From Bisporella sp. PMI_857 (lineage: Eukaryota > Ascomycota > Leotiomycetes > Helotiales > Helotiaceae), in assembly GCA_021307315.1 (NCBI GenBank), contig JAJSPD010000271.1, positions 1 to 10,872 of the forward strand: DNA of 10,872 nucleotides, written 5' to 3'. Positions 1 to 7,837 of this stretch are shown here, piece after piece (the first letter of the stretch is position 1; each line of letters opens with the position of its first letter). The position numbers were made by a program, and so were the translations under genes. The notes beneath the pieces are model-generated. The model ran no database searches. It saw only the letters and a program-made list of their open reading frames with translations, and was not told the DNA's origin.

Positions 1-451
1 GACTCGTGAAAATGAGTGGTCGAGGTTATCGAGGATGTGCTGCTTAGTCATGATTTACCCCTGAGAGTAAGTGCTGATTCACGAATACAAGAATGGTTAT
101 GCGACTGGGATATTCATTCCTGTCATGTCCCACACGATTGTCACTACGCTCCAATGTCTCACCAACACTGTATCTGTGGAATCCGCTCAAAATTAGGAAA
201 AGGGTGGCAGAATATAGAGGATAAGTGTGTTTCTCATGTTAAATATCAAGATTAGAATATCTGATTATATATTTATAGTATTAATGATAACAGAGTTGAC
301 TTGCTATACTAATTAATGAGTCACCATGTATTTGTCCATCATACATCAATATCATCATTAGTTCAATATTGAGAATCATTAGAACCCGCCGAGAATAAAC
401 ATTAACACCCAAATGTAGCTAGTTTAACGTAAACGAACATATCTAGCTTGC
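1..451. other. Left-edge region, no supported gene
   Basis: No gene can be supported here. A 79-codon open frame at 16-255 (+) opens at GTG just after two in-frame TGA codons, has no ATG near its start, and matches no family I recognise. From about 240 on the DNA is AT-rich and holds the 3' flank of the minus-strand cell-wall gene that ends at 452. I see no RNA gene, transposon end or strong hairpin. An exon of a gene lying mostly to the left cannot be ruled out. Confidence 0.5.
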
Positions 452-1720
452 TTACAATACCAGCACGGCAGCCGCAAACGCAAGCATACCGAAGGAAGTG
501 ACAGCGCGATTGGCAGCAGCCGCACCAGTATAGTCCACCACACTTGATGATGTCGTCTTGGTGGCAGCGCCTGGTGGCTTTGTCGTCTTGGTGATAGCTC
601 CGGTACCGGAAACTACTGGTGACTCTGTCGTCTTGGTAATAGCTCCAGTACCGGAAACTACTGGTGACTTTGTCGTCTTGGTAATAGCTCCAGTACCGGA
701 AACTACATATGAATTTGTCTTCGTCGCCGGTGTGGACGTGTCTATACAAGGCGAAGAGATGGGCGCAGTTGTATTGGTCGGCTTAGTGGGCGTCGCGGAG
801 GTGGTAGAGTTGCCACCGGAATAAGTAGGGTATGCAGAGGGAGAGCTGCCTACAGTCGAAGAAGAGACTGTAGAGGAGCTAGCCGTGGTGGAAGAGCTAA
901 CTGTAGTGGAAGAGCTAGCCGTAGTGGAAGAGCTAGCCGTAGTGGAAGAGCTAGCCGTAGTGGAAGAGCTAGCCGTAGTGGAAGAACTGGTTGTAGTGGA
1001 AGAGCTGGTTGTAGTGGAGGAGCTGGTTGTAGTGGATGAGCTTGTTGTAGTGGATGAGCTTGTTGTAGTGGATGAGCTTGTTGTAGTGGATGAGCTTGTT
1101 GTAGTGGAGGAGCTGGTTGTAGTGGATGAGCTGGTCGTAGAGCTGGTCGTGGGGAGCGCAGCGTCGGTGCAATTCCCGGAGGCGAAAGCGGCGACGCCGT
1201 CCGCTAACGCTGTTTTGAATGGCGCGGCTAGGGAAGCTGCGAGGGACTGAGCTGCCGTAGGAACTTTGGAGACAATGGCGTTGATGAGAGCTGTGGAGGC
1301 AGTCTGGATCCCGGTGACTTGGGACCTAATATCAGTGCATAATCTGGCCGCTTCGAATGCCGACTTCTTTGCAATGAGGTCATTGACGAGCGTTCTACCC
1401 ACAGCTTGCAGGGCTGTCACGGGAGTTGTTAATTGTATTGCCTCAGTGAGTGTGAGATTACTGCTCGCCGCAATGGTTGTTGTTCCGCTGTTGATGGTAG
1501 ATTGTAGAGCGGCGGAACTGCTATCAATTGCGGATGGGTCGCCAGTAAAGGCAAGGACGGCGGTGTCAACTGCAGAAAGTCCAGATCCAACCGCAGTCAG
1601 GACATTGGTGACAGTAGGCACGTCTCGTTTGACGAGCGTAGGCTCACGGTCGACAAGGATAGGCTCAGCAGCGGCGCCGAGGGCTAACGTAAAAAGGGGC
1701 AATGCGGTAGTGAACCTCAT
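452..1720 (-). CDS. HsbA-like GPI-anchored cell wall protein with Ser/Thr repeat stalk
   Basis: This is a single-exon gene for 422 residues starting at a true ATG (1720-1718). Residues 1-18 form a signal peptide (hydrophobic TALPLFTLALGAAA). KR at 31-32 followed by D is a likely Kex2 site. Residues about 33-185 are alanine/threonine-rich and helical and resemble the hydrophobic surface-binding protein A (HsbA)/galactomannoprotein family, with two cysteines (C128, C184) and N-glycosylation sites at N88 and N183. A low-complexity SSSTTT/SSSTTA stalk (about 192-290) follows, probably heavily O-mannosylated, then three copies of a 15-residue VVSGTGAITKTT unit. The last 14 residues (SFGMLAFAAAVLVL) are hydrophobic after a small-residue stretch (TGAAAAN), as in a GPI signal. 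Family members bind hydrophobic surfaces or lipids; here the inferred place is the cell wall or outer membrane face. It is divergent from the second HsbA-like gene at 3605. The ligand is unknown. Confidence 0.85.
   Translation of the reverse strand: MRFTTALPLFTLALGAAAEPILVDREPTLVKRDVPTVTNVLTAVGSGLSAVDTAVLAFTGDPSAIDSSSAALQSTINSGTTTIAASSNLTLTEAIQLTTPVTALQAVGRTLVNDLIAKKSAFEAARLCTDIRSQVTGIQTASTALINAIVSKVPTAAQSLAASLAAPFKTALADGVAAFASGNCTDAALPTTSSTTSSSTTTSSSTTTSSSTTTSSSTTTSSSTTTSSSTTTSSSTTTSSSTTTSSSTTASSSTTASSSTTASSSTTASSSTTVSSSTTASSSTVSSSTVGSSPSAYPTYSGGNSTTSATPTKPTNTTAPISSPCIDTSTPATKTNSYVVSGTGAITKTTKSPVVSGTGAITKTTESPVVSGTGAITKTTKPPGAATKTTSSSVVDYTGAAAANRAVTSFGMLAFAAAVLVL
576..710 (-). repeat. Three tandem 45-bp coding repeats
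   Basis: Three head-to-tail 45-bp units (576-620, 621-665, 666-710) encode the 15-residue unit VVSGTGAITKTT plus KSP, ESP or KPP. The copies differ at only a few bases, apart from the outer edge of the unit at 666-710. They lie between the Ser/Thr stalk and the GPI tail. The unit length is a multiple of three, so copy-number change keeps the frame. Confidence 0.9.
885..1136 (-). repeat. 18-bp minisatellite (14 units) encoding the Ser/Thr stalk
   Basis: Fourteen contiguous 18-bp units with + strand consensus GTAGTGGAWGAGCTNGYY run from 885 to 1136, with imperfect copies on both sides. Each encodes one SSSTTT-type hexapeptide on the minus strand. Four adjacent units (903-974) are identical and four others (1029-1100) are identical, which points to recent block duplication by slippage or unequal exchange. 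It is a coding repeat with no spacers, not a CRISPR array. Confidence 0.93.
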
Positions 1721-1874
1721 GTTGAAGATTTACGTTGCTGAGGAATTGGATGCCTTGTATCGCTGCGCCGAGTAACTTGGGCGTGTGAGCGAAAACGAGT
1801 GACTTTTCGAGGGTCTTAGAGGCTCTTGAAAGAAAGTGCTAAAGTGCCAAAGACTCAAAGACTTCCCCAACTGT

Positions 1875-1882
1875 CTTATAAA
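1875..1882 (-). promoter_or_regulatory. TATA-like element of the GPI-anchored HsbA-like gene
   Basis: TTTATAAG on the minus strand lies about 155 bp upstream of the ATG at 1720. The position suits a fungal core promoter with a moderately long leader. It is a motif match only. Confidence 0.35.
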
Positions 1883-2309
1883 CGAATGTCAATTTCTCAG
1901 TAGCCGGGGCTCGTGGATATTGGCATGTGAATCTCTGGGCCAATATTTGGATTACTACCCAACCATGGTTAAGCGGGGTTTTCAATGTTTTTCGTTGGCC
2001 AGAGCCCTGCAACTGACCAATTCATTCTACCTTGTAACAATCCTTGTGCTGACCCGTATATGGGGCTTTATGTGGATTCATAACAAACAACAGTAAAAGA
2101 CGAAAAAAGGCACCCCATTCGAAATCTGTGGGGCCCCGCTTTCAGCACACTTCCCTTGAACTGGTAGTTGCGTAATAAAATTGATCAATTCCAAAGTGAA
2201 GAACCCGGTTCGTCCTAAACTTTAAATCATTGCTTGTGTCCTACCCTTGCATATAGTAGGGAAGTACTAGAATTCAAGCTTAGATTGCATCATCCACATT
2301 TTGGATAAG

Positions 2310-2327
2310 TAAAATTGTACAATTTTA
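2310..2327. repeat. Perfect 18-bp AT-rich palindrome
   Basis: TAAAATTGTACAATTTTA reads the same on both strands. It lies in the middle third of the divergent promoter region. It could bind a dimeric factor or form a cruciform, or be chance in AT-rich DNA. Confidence 0.6.
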
Positions 2328-3423
2328 TGCAAAGATTTTAAACTTTCATTAATGCTATGTACCTTCGTACCCCGTGCCCAGGCTACCATAACTTAGCCTA
2401 AATTTTACTTCCCCAGATTCTTTGTTGATAATTGTCCACCAAACACCACATACCTTTTTTTTTTTTTATAGAAGACCCCAAAACAGTTTGGCGCGCCGCC
2501 GCGCCGCCCAATTATGTAGTGAGCACGAGCCGTTTTCGAATACTAAACAAGTCGCAATTCAGTTGGTACGTATTCAAGACAGTATTACTGCTTTACTTGA
2601 TCAGGTGAGATTTGGGGAAGACTTGTCAGCTCTATGGCGATAGTAAGGACTGTGCCTCCGTAAGACGAGAGTTAACATCCGGAATAAGTTGCAGTTATTG
2701 GATGATGTGGCGCTCGTAAACCATCCCGTTGGACCTGGGCCACGAGCGTTGCAACGGCCTTAAACCACCCTAAGTATAGGGCGGCTCCCGACTGGCCGAG
2801 ACTAGAAAGTACTCCGTACCTTTCACGGTTTAATCGGTCAAAGCGCTTACATTCGAGCAGAAGTGCACCGAACCGGCCCGTGATACCTGAAGAATAAATT
2901 ACGCCCAACAATTGCGCCTTTGTCACTCATTTCCGTGAGGGCAGGAGGGAGGACATGGGTAACTCGTGAGAAGGGCATAGGATTTGGACACCGCATGTAT
3001 CTAACCCCGCATTCATCCAAACCACAACAATAAATCTGCTTATATTGACTAACCCACCCTGGAAACTCCGTGCCGCAGACAAGAATAACAGCAGCAGCAG
3101 CAGAATAGCTATCTCCGAGATTAAACAATAGGATCAAAAAATGTGGTTGTGTAGTTATTAGTAGAGAGCGTGTTCCATGGAATCGGGGCAGCCTTAGCCT
3201 TCCAGTGGAAATCGGGAGTCTCCGAGTATCCCTGTCCAAATAAACAATGTTCAGGGGTAAAATCATGGAGTGTGAGGGGTAAGCGCATGACAGAATCTGG
3301 GGAACGATCGTGAGCAAGGTTTACAGCGCACTAGCACCGTGTTCCTCATACAACTCTCAATAACGACATTCTCCACGTTGATGCCTCTTACTTTCCACTG
3401 CCAGTCTGTGATGACGACCGAGA

Positions 3424-3457
3424 AGCACATGCATGGCTCACCTCGGTCGCATGTGCT
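3424..3457. promoter_or_regulatory. 9-bp inverted repeat upstream of the secreted HsbA-like gene
   Basis: AGCACATGC (3424-3432) and GCATGTGCT (3449-3457) are exact inverted copies separated by 16 bp. They lie just upstream of a TATA-like stretch (TTTAAATATG, 3478-3487) and about 150 bp before the ATG at 3605. The spacing is compatible with a binding site for a dimeric transcription factor. No specific factor is proposed. Confidence 0.4.
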
Positions 3458-3604
3458 ATATGGAATCTGCCTGAGTGTTTAAATATGAAGTGACATTCAG
3501 ACGATTTATCTTCATCTTCATCTGTCTTCATTAGTCTTCTCTCACTCATCCTTAACATACACAATACGCTTTCCGCTTTCATCGCAAGCACAAACTAATT
3601 CACA

Positions 3605-4189
3605 ATGGTTCAAATCAAGACTATCGTTGCCGGCTTGCTCAGTCTCAGCATTGCAACATGCCATACTATTGTCCGTCGCGATGCGGCTCTGGTTTTGTCG
3701 GATCTCGCCAGCATTGACACTGCTCTTGACGACTTGTCCGCTGCTATCACAGCCTATGAGGGAGGGTTAGCTGGGGCGCTTGATATTGCGACCGCTGAGG
3801 CTACCTTGGATGCGGCTATTAACCAGGCGACTGCCGATGCGAACGCCTCGGATGCCTTCTCACCCACTGATAGCACCAGCGTTGTCGCCGCTGTTGCGGC
3901 ACTAACCCCCAAGATTCAGGATGGCCTTGTTGGTCTTATTCTTAAGGTATTTTGAGTGAACTCATATCTTTCATTATTGAATGCTTATTCTACAATTTAG
4001 GAGTCTCTCTTTGATGCCGATGGCCTTAATCCTATTGTCCTAAGTCTCTTACAAACCCTTCAAACCGATACTGCCGCCCTCGGCGTTGCTATCCGGGCAA
4101 AGGCTCAGTCCACCGATGTTCCAACTCTTCAGACTTACCAGGACGAGATCGATGCTTCATTTGCGTTCGCTATCGCTGCATTTCAGTAG
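3605..4189 (+). CDS. Secreted HsbA-like hydrophobic surface-binding protein (two exons)
   Basis: Exon 1 is 3605-3946 (114 codons), the intron is 3947-4000 (54 bp, GTATTT...TTTAG, phase 0), and exon 2 is 4001-4189 (62 codons and TAG). The product has 176 residues, the usual size for this family. Residues 1-20 are a signal peptide and RR at 24-25 before D is a likely Kex2 site, matching the KR-D of the divergent paralogue. The mature part is acidic, alanine-rich and helical with no cysteine (pattern LSDLASIDTALDDLSAAI), typical of HsbA domains. Without the splice the frame stops two codons into the intron (V-F-TGA); with it the second half of the domain is restored, ending in FAIAAFQ. The start context CACAATGG is good. 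HsbA of Aspergillus oryzae coats hydrophobic polyester and recruits cutinase; that role here is only an inference. Confidence 0.85.
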
Positions 4190-4829
4190 ATCCGGCTCGA
4201 TAGCTGTGACATGGAGGGAAGGCAATGTTGTATAACAGGACGAAAGTGGAGGAGTGTTTTATTCGTGTTGCAGCATAGTTGTTTTCATGTTGTAAATATT
4301 AGTTTGAAACCAAACCGCATATACGTCTTGTGGATAGACTAGGTCATCAGGTAACGCGATCAAGTGGCCTAGCCTATTGGTTTTCAGGTGTTTGACTGGA
4401 TGGCAACTTATAGTCAAAATCAAGTAAGACAGCCAGGTAGTTAATGAATTGATGTACAACCACAAATTTTGCTGCCTATTCTATACAACAATCTAGTAAT
4501 ATTTCTTCAGTGATAAACATAGGGGAATCAAAGCGAAGGCTTGATCATTATATCCTCTAGTAATTGATCTAATTTACGATTTAATAGAGTGGGAGGTTTC
4601 AATGGAGTTAAATATTAGAGTAGCTAGAGAACCTAACTGTGAGGCGGCGGATATTCGGACCCAATGTCACAGCCAAGATAATCCTCCTTGATAGAAGACT
4701 GCAATGGTCGGTGTTGTCTGTTGAGAAGTAGGCGTGTTGCATATGGTATTGTATATCCCGGGAACCAGCAAAGAGAATACTGTTAAGTTAAGCACGAAGC
4801 TCCTAAATTAAGAAAGCTGTCTACTTATA

Positions 4830-4904
4830 GGCCCACAGTAGCACTGCGCCTTGGGACTCTTGATCCTCCACCACGTGGTTCGACTCCATGGGAATGTTGT
4901 GGCC
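4830..4904 (+). pseudogene. Degenerate tRNA-Lys(CTT)-like sequence
   Basis: A perfect Pol III B box (GGTTCGACTCC, 4877-4887) sits in a T arm with a 5-bp stem (CGTGG/CCATG) and TTCGACT loop. Upstream is an anticodon-like loop CTCTTGA (4857-4863) that would present CTT (Lys), flanked by TTGGGA and TCC as in tRNA-Lys. The ends GGCC-C-ACA (4830-4837) and TGTGGCC (4898-4904) pair over 7 bp with one bulged C, giving a 75-nt span. Against a working gene: the D arm and A box are poor, the anticodon stem has only 3-4 pairs, and about seven extra bases separate the T stem from the acceptor strand. A decayed tRNA gene or a tRNA-derived SINE head fits best. Confidence 0.5.
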
Positions 4905-4910
4905 TGCTAA

Positions 4911-4928
4911 TGGTATTACATAATACCA
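4911..4928. repeat. 8-bp hairpin downstream of the tRNA-like relic
   Basis: TGGTATTA (4911-4918), a CA loop, and TAATACCA (4921-4928) form a perfect inverted repeat seven bases after the tRNA-like sequence. It could be part of the same SINE-like unit or a separate palindrome. Confidence 0.6.
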
Positions 4929-5333
4929 GCTATAATCAAGTAAAGTAAACGATTAAATTATACTTGTCTAATTCTGTAACTATACAATTAACTTAACTTA
5001 TAAAAATATAATATAAAGGTATATTAACTTAACTCTCCCAAGTTCTTTGTCAAGTGCAGGTATCACCTGCCAGAAAAGCCGATAGAGGGTTTGTTAAGGA
5101 TCCTAGGTTTCAGACTCTTAGGAAAGGCACCGGGGTACAGATGGTATAAGTAAGAAACTCGGGGACGTATTCAAAAGGGTAGAGACTAGTCTTTGTGTCA
5201 ATTGGAGTTCGATTTATGCTGCACTACTTTACCCACCTTACAGCTTCCTTTTAGCTTATTTTTAAAGTTACACTTATAGTATTAAAGCTAGCTGGTTTAC
5301 TGTGTCAGTTTTGCTTCTATATCTACAAAATTA

Positions 5334-7429
5334 CTATAGCTTTAAAAACCTCAAATATAAGTGAAAACCGTAATTAACTAATAATGTGAGCATAAGGAAT
5401 CCTATCCACCTATGTATCAAATTCAAGCTTTCAGTCAACCATTTCCACTTCTTTACTCTCCCGACATTCTCCCTTGAGTTGCTTGTCGTGGCAGGCACAG
5501 AAGGCAAAAATGCCTCATCATCCCTTTTACATATTTGTTCCCATCTCAACGCACTCTGAGATGGTATGGCCACTGAGAATATCTCTAAATCAAACCTTCC
5601 ACAGCAAAACCAACTAAGAGCGTCATAGTCCTCAAGCCATATCTGCAATTGATCTGCATCCTTGCCGTACTTGTATACAACACGCCGCTTCGTTGGAACC
5701 CAGCGCCAGAGATGATTATTCCAGGTTGAGAGAATAAAATGTTGGCCACTGTGAATTTCCAGTTCCTTTCGCGCGTACGCGTGCAAGTCAACACCACAGT
5801 GTTCTAAAACGGCAATAAATTCACGAGCGTGATCAACGTTATGTGCAGTACAGCCGCGCAAATATGCATCAAGAGGTGTTAGAGCCCCCATTGTGCTCGT
5901 CGCATGAATATTTGCGCCGGCGCGTATGAGATATCGAGTCTGCCAACCTAACGCTGGATCATCAACACACAGTTGCGTCGCCCAGCCAAAGTTGAATGCT
6001 GCGTCGCCGAGAAGAGTCCAGCCCTCCGAGTCGACCTCCTCGAGGTTGACATGGCTATATTCGGATCGGAAAAGCCAGGCAAATCCCTCTTCAGGGCCAC
6101 GGTAAGGCGACACGGCGTTGCTGGTGACGGGAAGGAGAGTTTGACAGCGGCTTCGCTCTACTAACGCTCGAATGGTATTGACAACCTTGGAGGGGTATGC
6201 AAAGTTCATGCGTATTTTCCGAGTGAGGTGCTCGAGAGGAGTGAGTAGATTATCATCATAGGCCGCACCGTCGACACCGAGATCAAGGAGAAGAATCACG
6301 ATATCCGCTTGTGCGTATCTCGCTGCACACTTAATAAGTCAGAACATACTCTCCTAAATAAAAGGAGTTCCCTACATGTAGAAGATTCTCCCCATGCTGA
6401 TTTACGACAAATGGCGAGACCCAGGAGTTGCTAAACCAATGTTTTACTAACTCTAGATTACCATCTGCGCAGAGAATAAAGATCTGGGACTCGCAAGGCA
6501 TAACGGGATATGTTGTTAGTGACCAAGGGAAACTTGACGTTTGTATTTGAAACGACAAAAATGGTATCAGGAGCTTCAATCTAGTCCTAAAGTATCGGAC
6601 ATTGGACTTGGTCCCAAAATGCACCTGCTGCCTTGTTGTGATGTACAAAATCCCAAATCGGTGATAACGAAAAGTTGTTCTCCACCTAGAAGGCACATAA
6701 CAGTCTACAGCACGGATCAAACGTTCGATAATGCTATAGGAGTCCACTTTGAATCCAAGGCGGCGATTGCAAAATTGAATTAATTCCTCCCTACCGTAAT
6801 GATTACGGGATAAATTTCTTAAGGCAGATGAACCCGCGTGGTGCTTTTTGTTTTGCTCTGGTGGTCTTTCTTCTGATTGTTGCTCGGACAGAGTGGCCGC
6901 TGGAGCTGATGCAGCAGGCATAATCTCCAAGTCGCGCCGATGGACCTGACTGCTACTAAGTTAGACAAGAGTTATGAATCAAAACCAGGATGACAAACTG
7001 GTAGAAAGGTTGCAAGGCAAGCAGGAGCATTGTAACATCCCCCTTTAGTTCGGCTTCGACTTCAACGATAATCTTATCCTTAAGTAGAGTCTTAAAAGAT
7101 GTCCATCTCCTTCTAACAACGTTGTCATTCTGGATTTGTCCGTGATTTTTAAGTAGAACCTCAAGCTTCTTAGAGCTTTCTTTGCAACTTTGCAAGGCTT
7201 TGATCACAGCCTTGCTACATTGAATGTTTGGTTGCTCTTGACAGACTTTAATGACACTATTTGCAATAGTGAGAAGTAGTGAAAGGTGATCCTGCAGCCT
7301 TTTCACTTTGCCGTCAACTGTGGATACTGATTGCCAAAAGGCAAGACAATTTTGCGTGGCTGCAACGAGCTGAATGGCCAGCGAGACCACTGCAATGGTT
7401 CCTGAAGCGATACTTAGCGGATCTGCCAT
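5334..7429 (-). CDS. HeLo-like/Fungal_N domain protein with ankyrin repeats (three exons)
   Basis: My model is exon 1 7429-6999, intron 6998-6950 (GTTTGT...CTAAC...GCAG, 49 bp), exon 2 6949-6376, intron 6375-6330 (GTAGGG...CTGAC...TTAAG, 46 bp), exon 3 6329-5334; 666 residues with the frame kept throughout. Residues 1-143 begin MADPLSIASGTIAVVSLAIQ, the hallmark of the fungal HeLo-like/Fungal_N domain found at the N-terminus of many NLR-like and ankyrin proteins, and are helical with a hydrophobic first helix. Residues 145-185 are a polar linker (SEQQSEERPPEQNKK). Ankyrin-like repeats lie near 297-330 (CADGNLELVKHW), 331-365 (GENLLHCAARYAQADIVILL, across intron 2) and 438-495 (TRYLIRAGANIH...TPLDAYL). 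A hydrophobic stretch (about 643-662) near the end may be a membrane helix. No NACHT or NB-ARC motif is seen. A role in non-self recognition or cell death is inference. The least certain point is the AAG acceptor of intron 2; the acceptor of intron 1 could also be 3 or 6 bases earlier. Confidence 0.72.
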
Positions 7430-7837
7430 AGTGTGGAATAGAAAATTACAATAGCTCTCTGGGGGTAGTTATTACGAACAAGAAAAGGCTCACGTGAAGT
7501 CTTCCTTGGAAAAATTCACAACTTAGAAGAAGCGGGGCGAAGTACATACAGATGGTGGCGGAGCTGTTTGGGGAGGTTGTCAGAGATGTCGTGGCCAGGA
7601 TGCTGCATTGTGTTGGCGTCCAATCATGATCACAAATATCGAAGGCGGATCAGCGGGTGTATTAACGAGGCAAAATTTTAAACAACAATAATATAATCAG
7701 CGACCGGCACCGAATTTCTGATTCCATGTCAGAAGGATTCCTGACACAGATTTTACAATTTTTAGGGCTTGTTCAAATGACTGCCTGCTTTCTTACCACA
7801 TCTCTCACTTACGACATAGATACTATACTACAAAGTC
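7430..7837. promoter_or_regulatory. Divergent promoter of the HeLo/ankyrin and zinc-ribbon genes, with a possible upstream ORF
   Basis: About 408 bp separate the two start codons (7429 on minus, 7838 on plus). On the minus strand an ATG in good context (7608-7606, CACAATGC) opens a short frame that runs into a classical donor GTATGT (7549-7544). A matching acceptor CCCCCAG ends at 7459 after a TAAC branch-like site, giving a 91-bp intron. If spliced, the frame encodes 23 residues and stops before the main ATG, so it would be an upstream ORF in a spliced 5' leader. CACGTG at 7491-7496 is an E-box-like palindrome. There is no transcript evidence. Confidence 0.4.

Larger units (their letters stand above)
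1721..3604. other. 1.9 kb divergent intergenic region between the HsbA-like genes
   Basis: No convincing gene lies here. The longer open frames (1836-2096 +, 2422-2643 +, 2672-2926 -, 2847-3317 -, 3388-3591 -) mostly open at GTG or TTG and carry no recognisable domain. The region holds the two promoters, an 18-bp palindrome (2310-2327), a 13-base T run (2455-2467), a short GC-rich island (2489-2510), a (CAG)5 microsatellite (3089-3103) and a 9-bp inverted repeat near the plus-strand promoter. GC content is near that of genes from about 2640 to 3340, so a decayed gene or a long regulatory region is possible. Confidence 0.6.
4190..5333. other. 1.1 kb intergenic region, mostly AT-rich
   Basis: No protein gene is supported. 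The open frame at 4259-4465 (-) begins at TTG and covers the 3' flank of the HsbA-like gene. The region contains a tRNA-Lys-like relic (4830-4904), a hairpin (4911-4928), a very AT-rich tract (about 4930-5035) and a small inverted repeat GCAGGT-ATC-ACCTGC (5057-5071). The rest resembles neither coding DNA nor a transposon I recognise. The right end holds the 3' flank of the minus-strand ankyrin gene. Confidence 0.5.

Noticed and set aside
16..255. 79-codon open frame at the left edge
   Set aside because: It starts at GTG after in-frame stops, and has no recognisable family or splice support.
402..749. Open frames on both strands over the 45-bp repeats (402-749 -, 558-824 +)
   Set aside because: They are out-of-frame or antisense readings of the true minus-strand gene, repetitive only because the DNA is.
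864..1150. Possible CRISPR array
   Set aside because: The 18-bp units are contiguous with no spacers, encode Ser/Thr hexapeptides in frame, and the genome is fungal.
885..1250. Open frame on the + strand with repeated VVEEL
   Set aside because: It is the antisense reading of the 18-bp repeats of the cell-wall gene; its periodicity comes from the repeat and it has no domain.
1836..2096. 86-codon open frame on the + strand
   Set aside because: GTG start, lies over the promoter of the minus-strand HsbA-like gene, and shows no domain.
2847..3317. 156-codon minus-strand open frame, plus 2672-2926
   Set aside because: They open at TTG and GTG, have no recognisable domain or signal, and the first runs through a (CAG)5 microsatellite. 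A decayed gene remains possible.
4259..4465. 68-codon minus-strand open frame
   Set aside because: TTG start and position in the 3' flank of the HsbA-like gene.
4830..4904. Functional tRNA-Lys gene
   Set aside because: The D arm and A box are poor, the anticodon stem is incomplete, and extra bases lie between T stem and acceptor, so a relic is more likely.
5585..6164. Open frames 5585-5797 (-) and 5973-6164 (+)
   Set aside because: Both overlap exon 3 of the HeLo/ankyrin gene in other frames and have no independent support.
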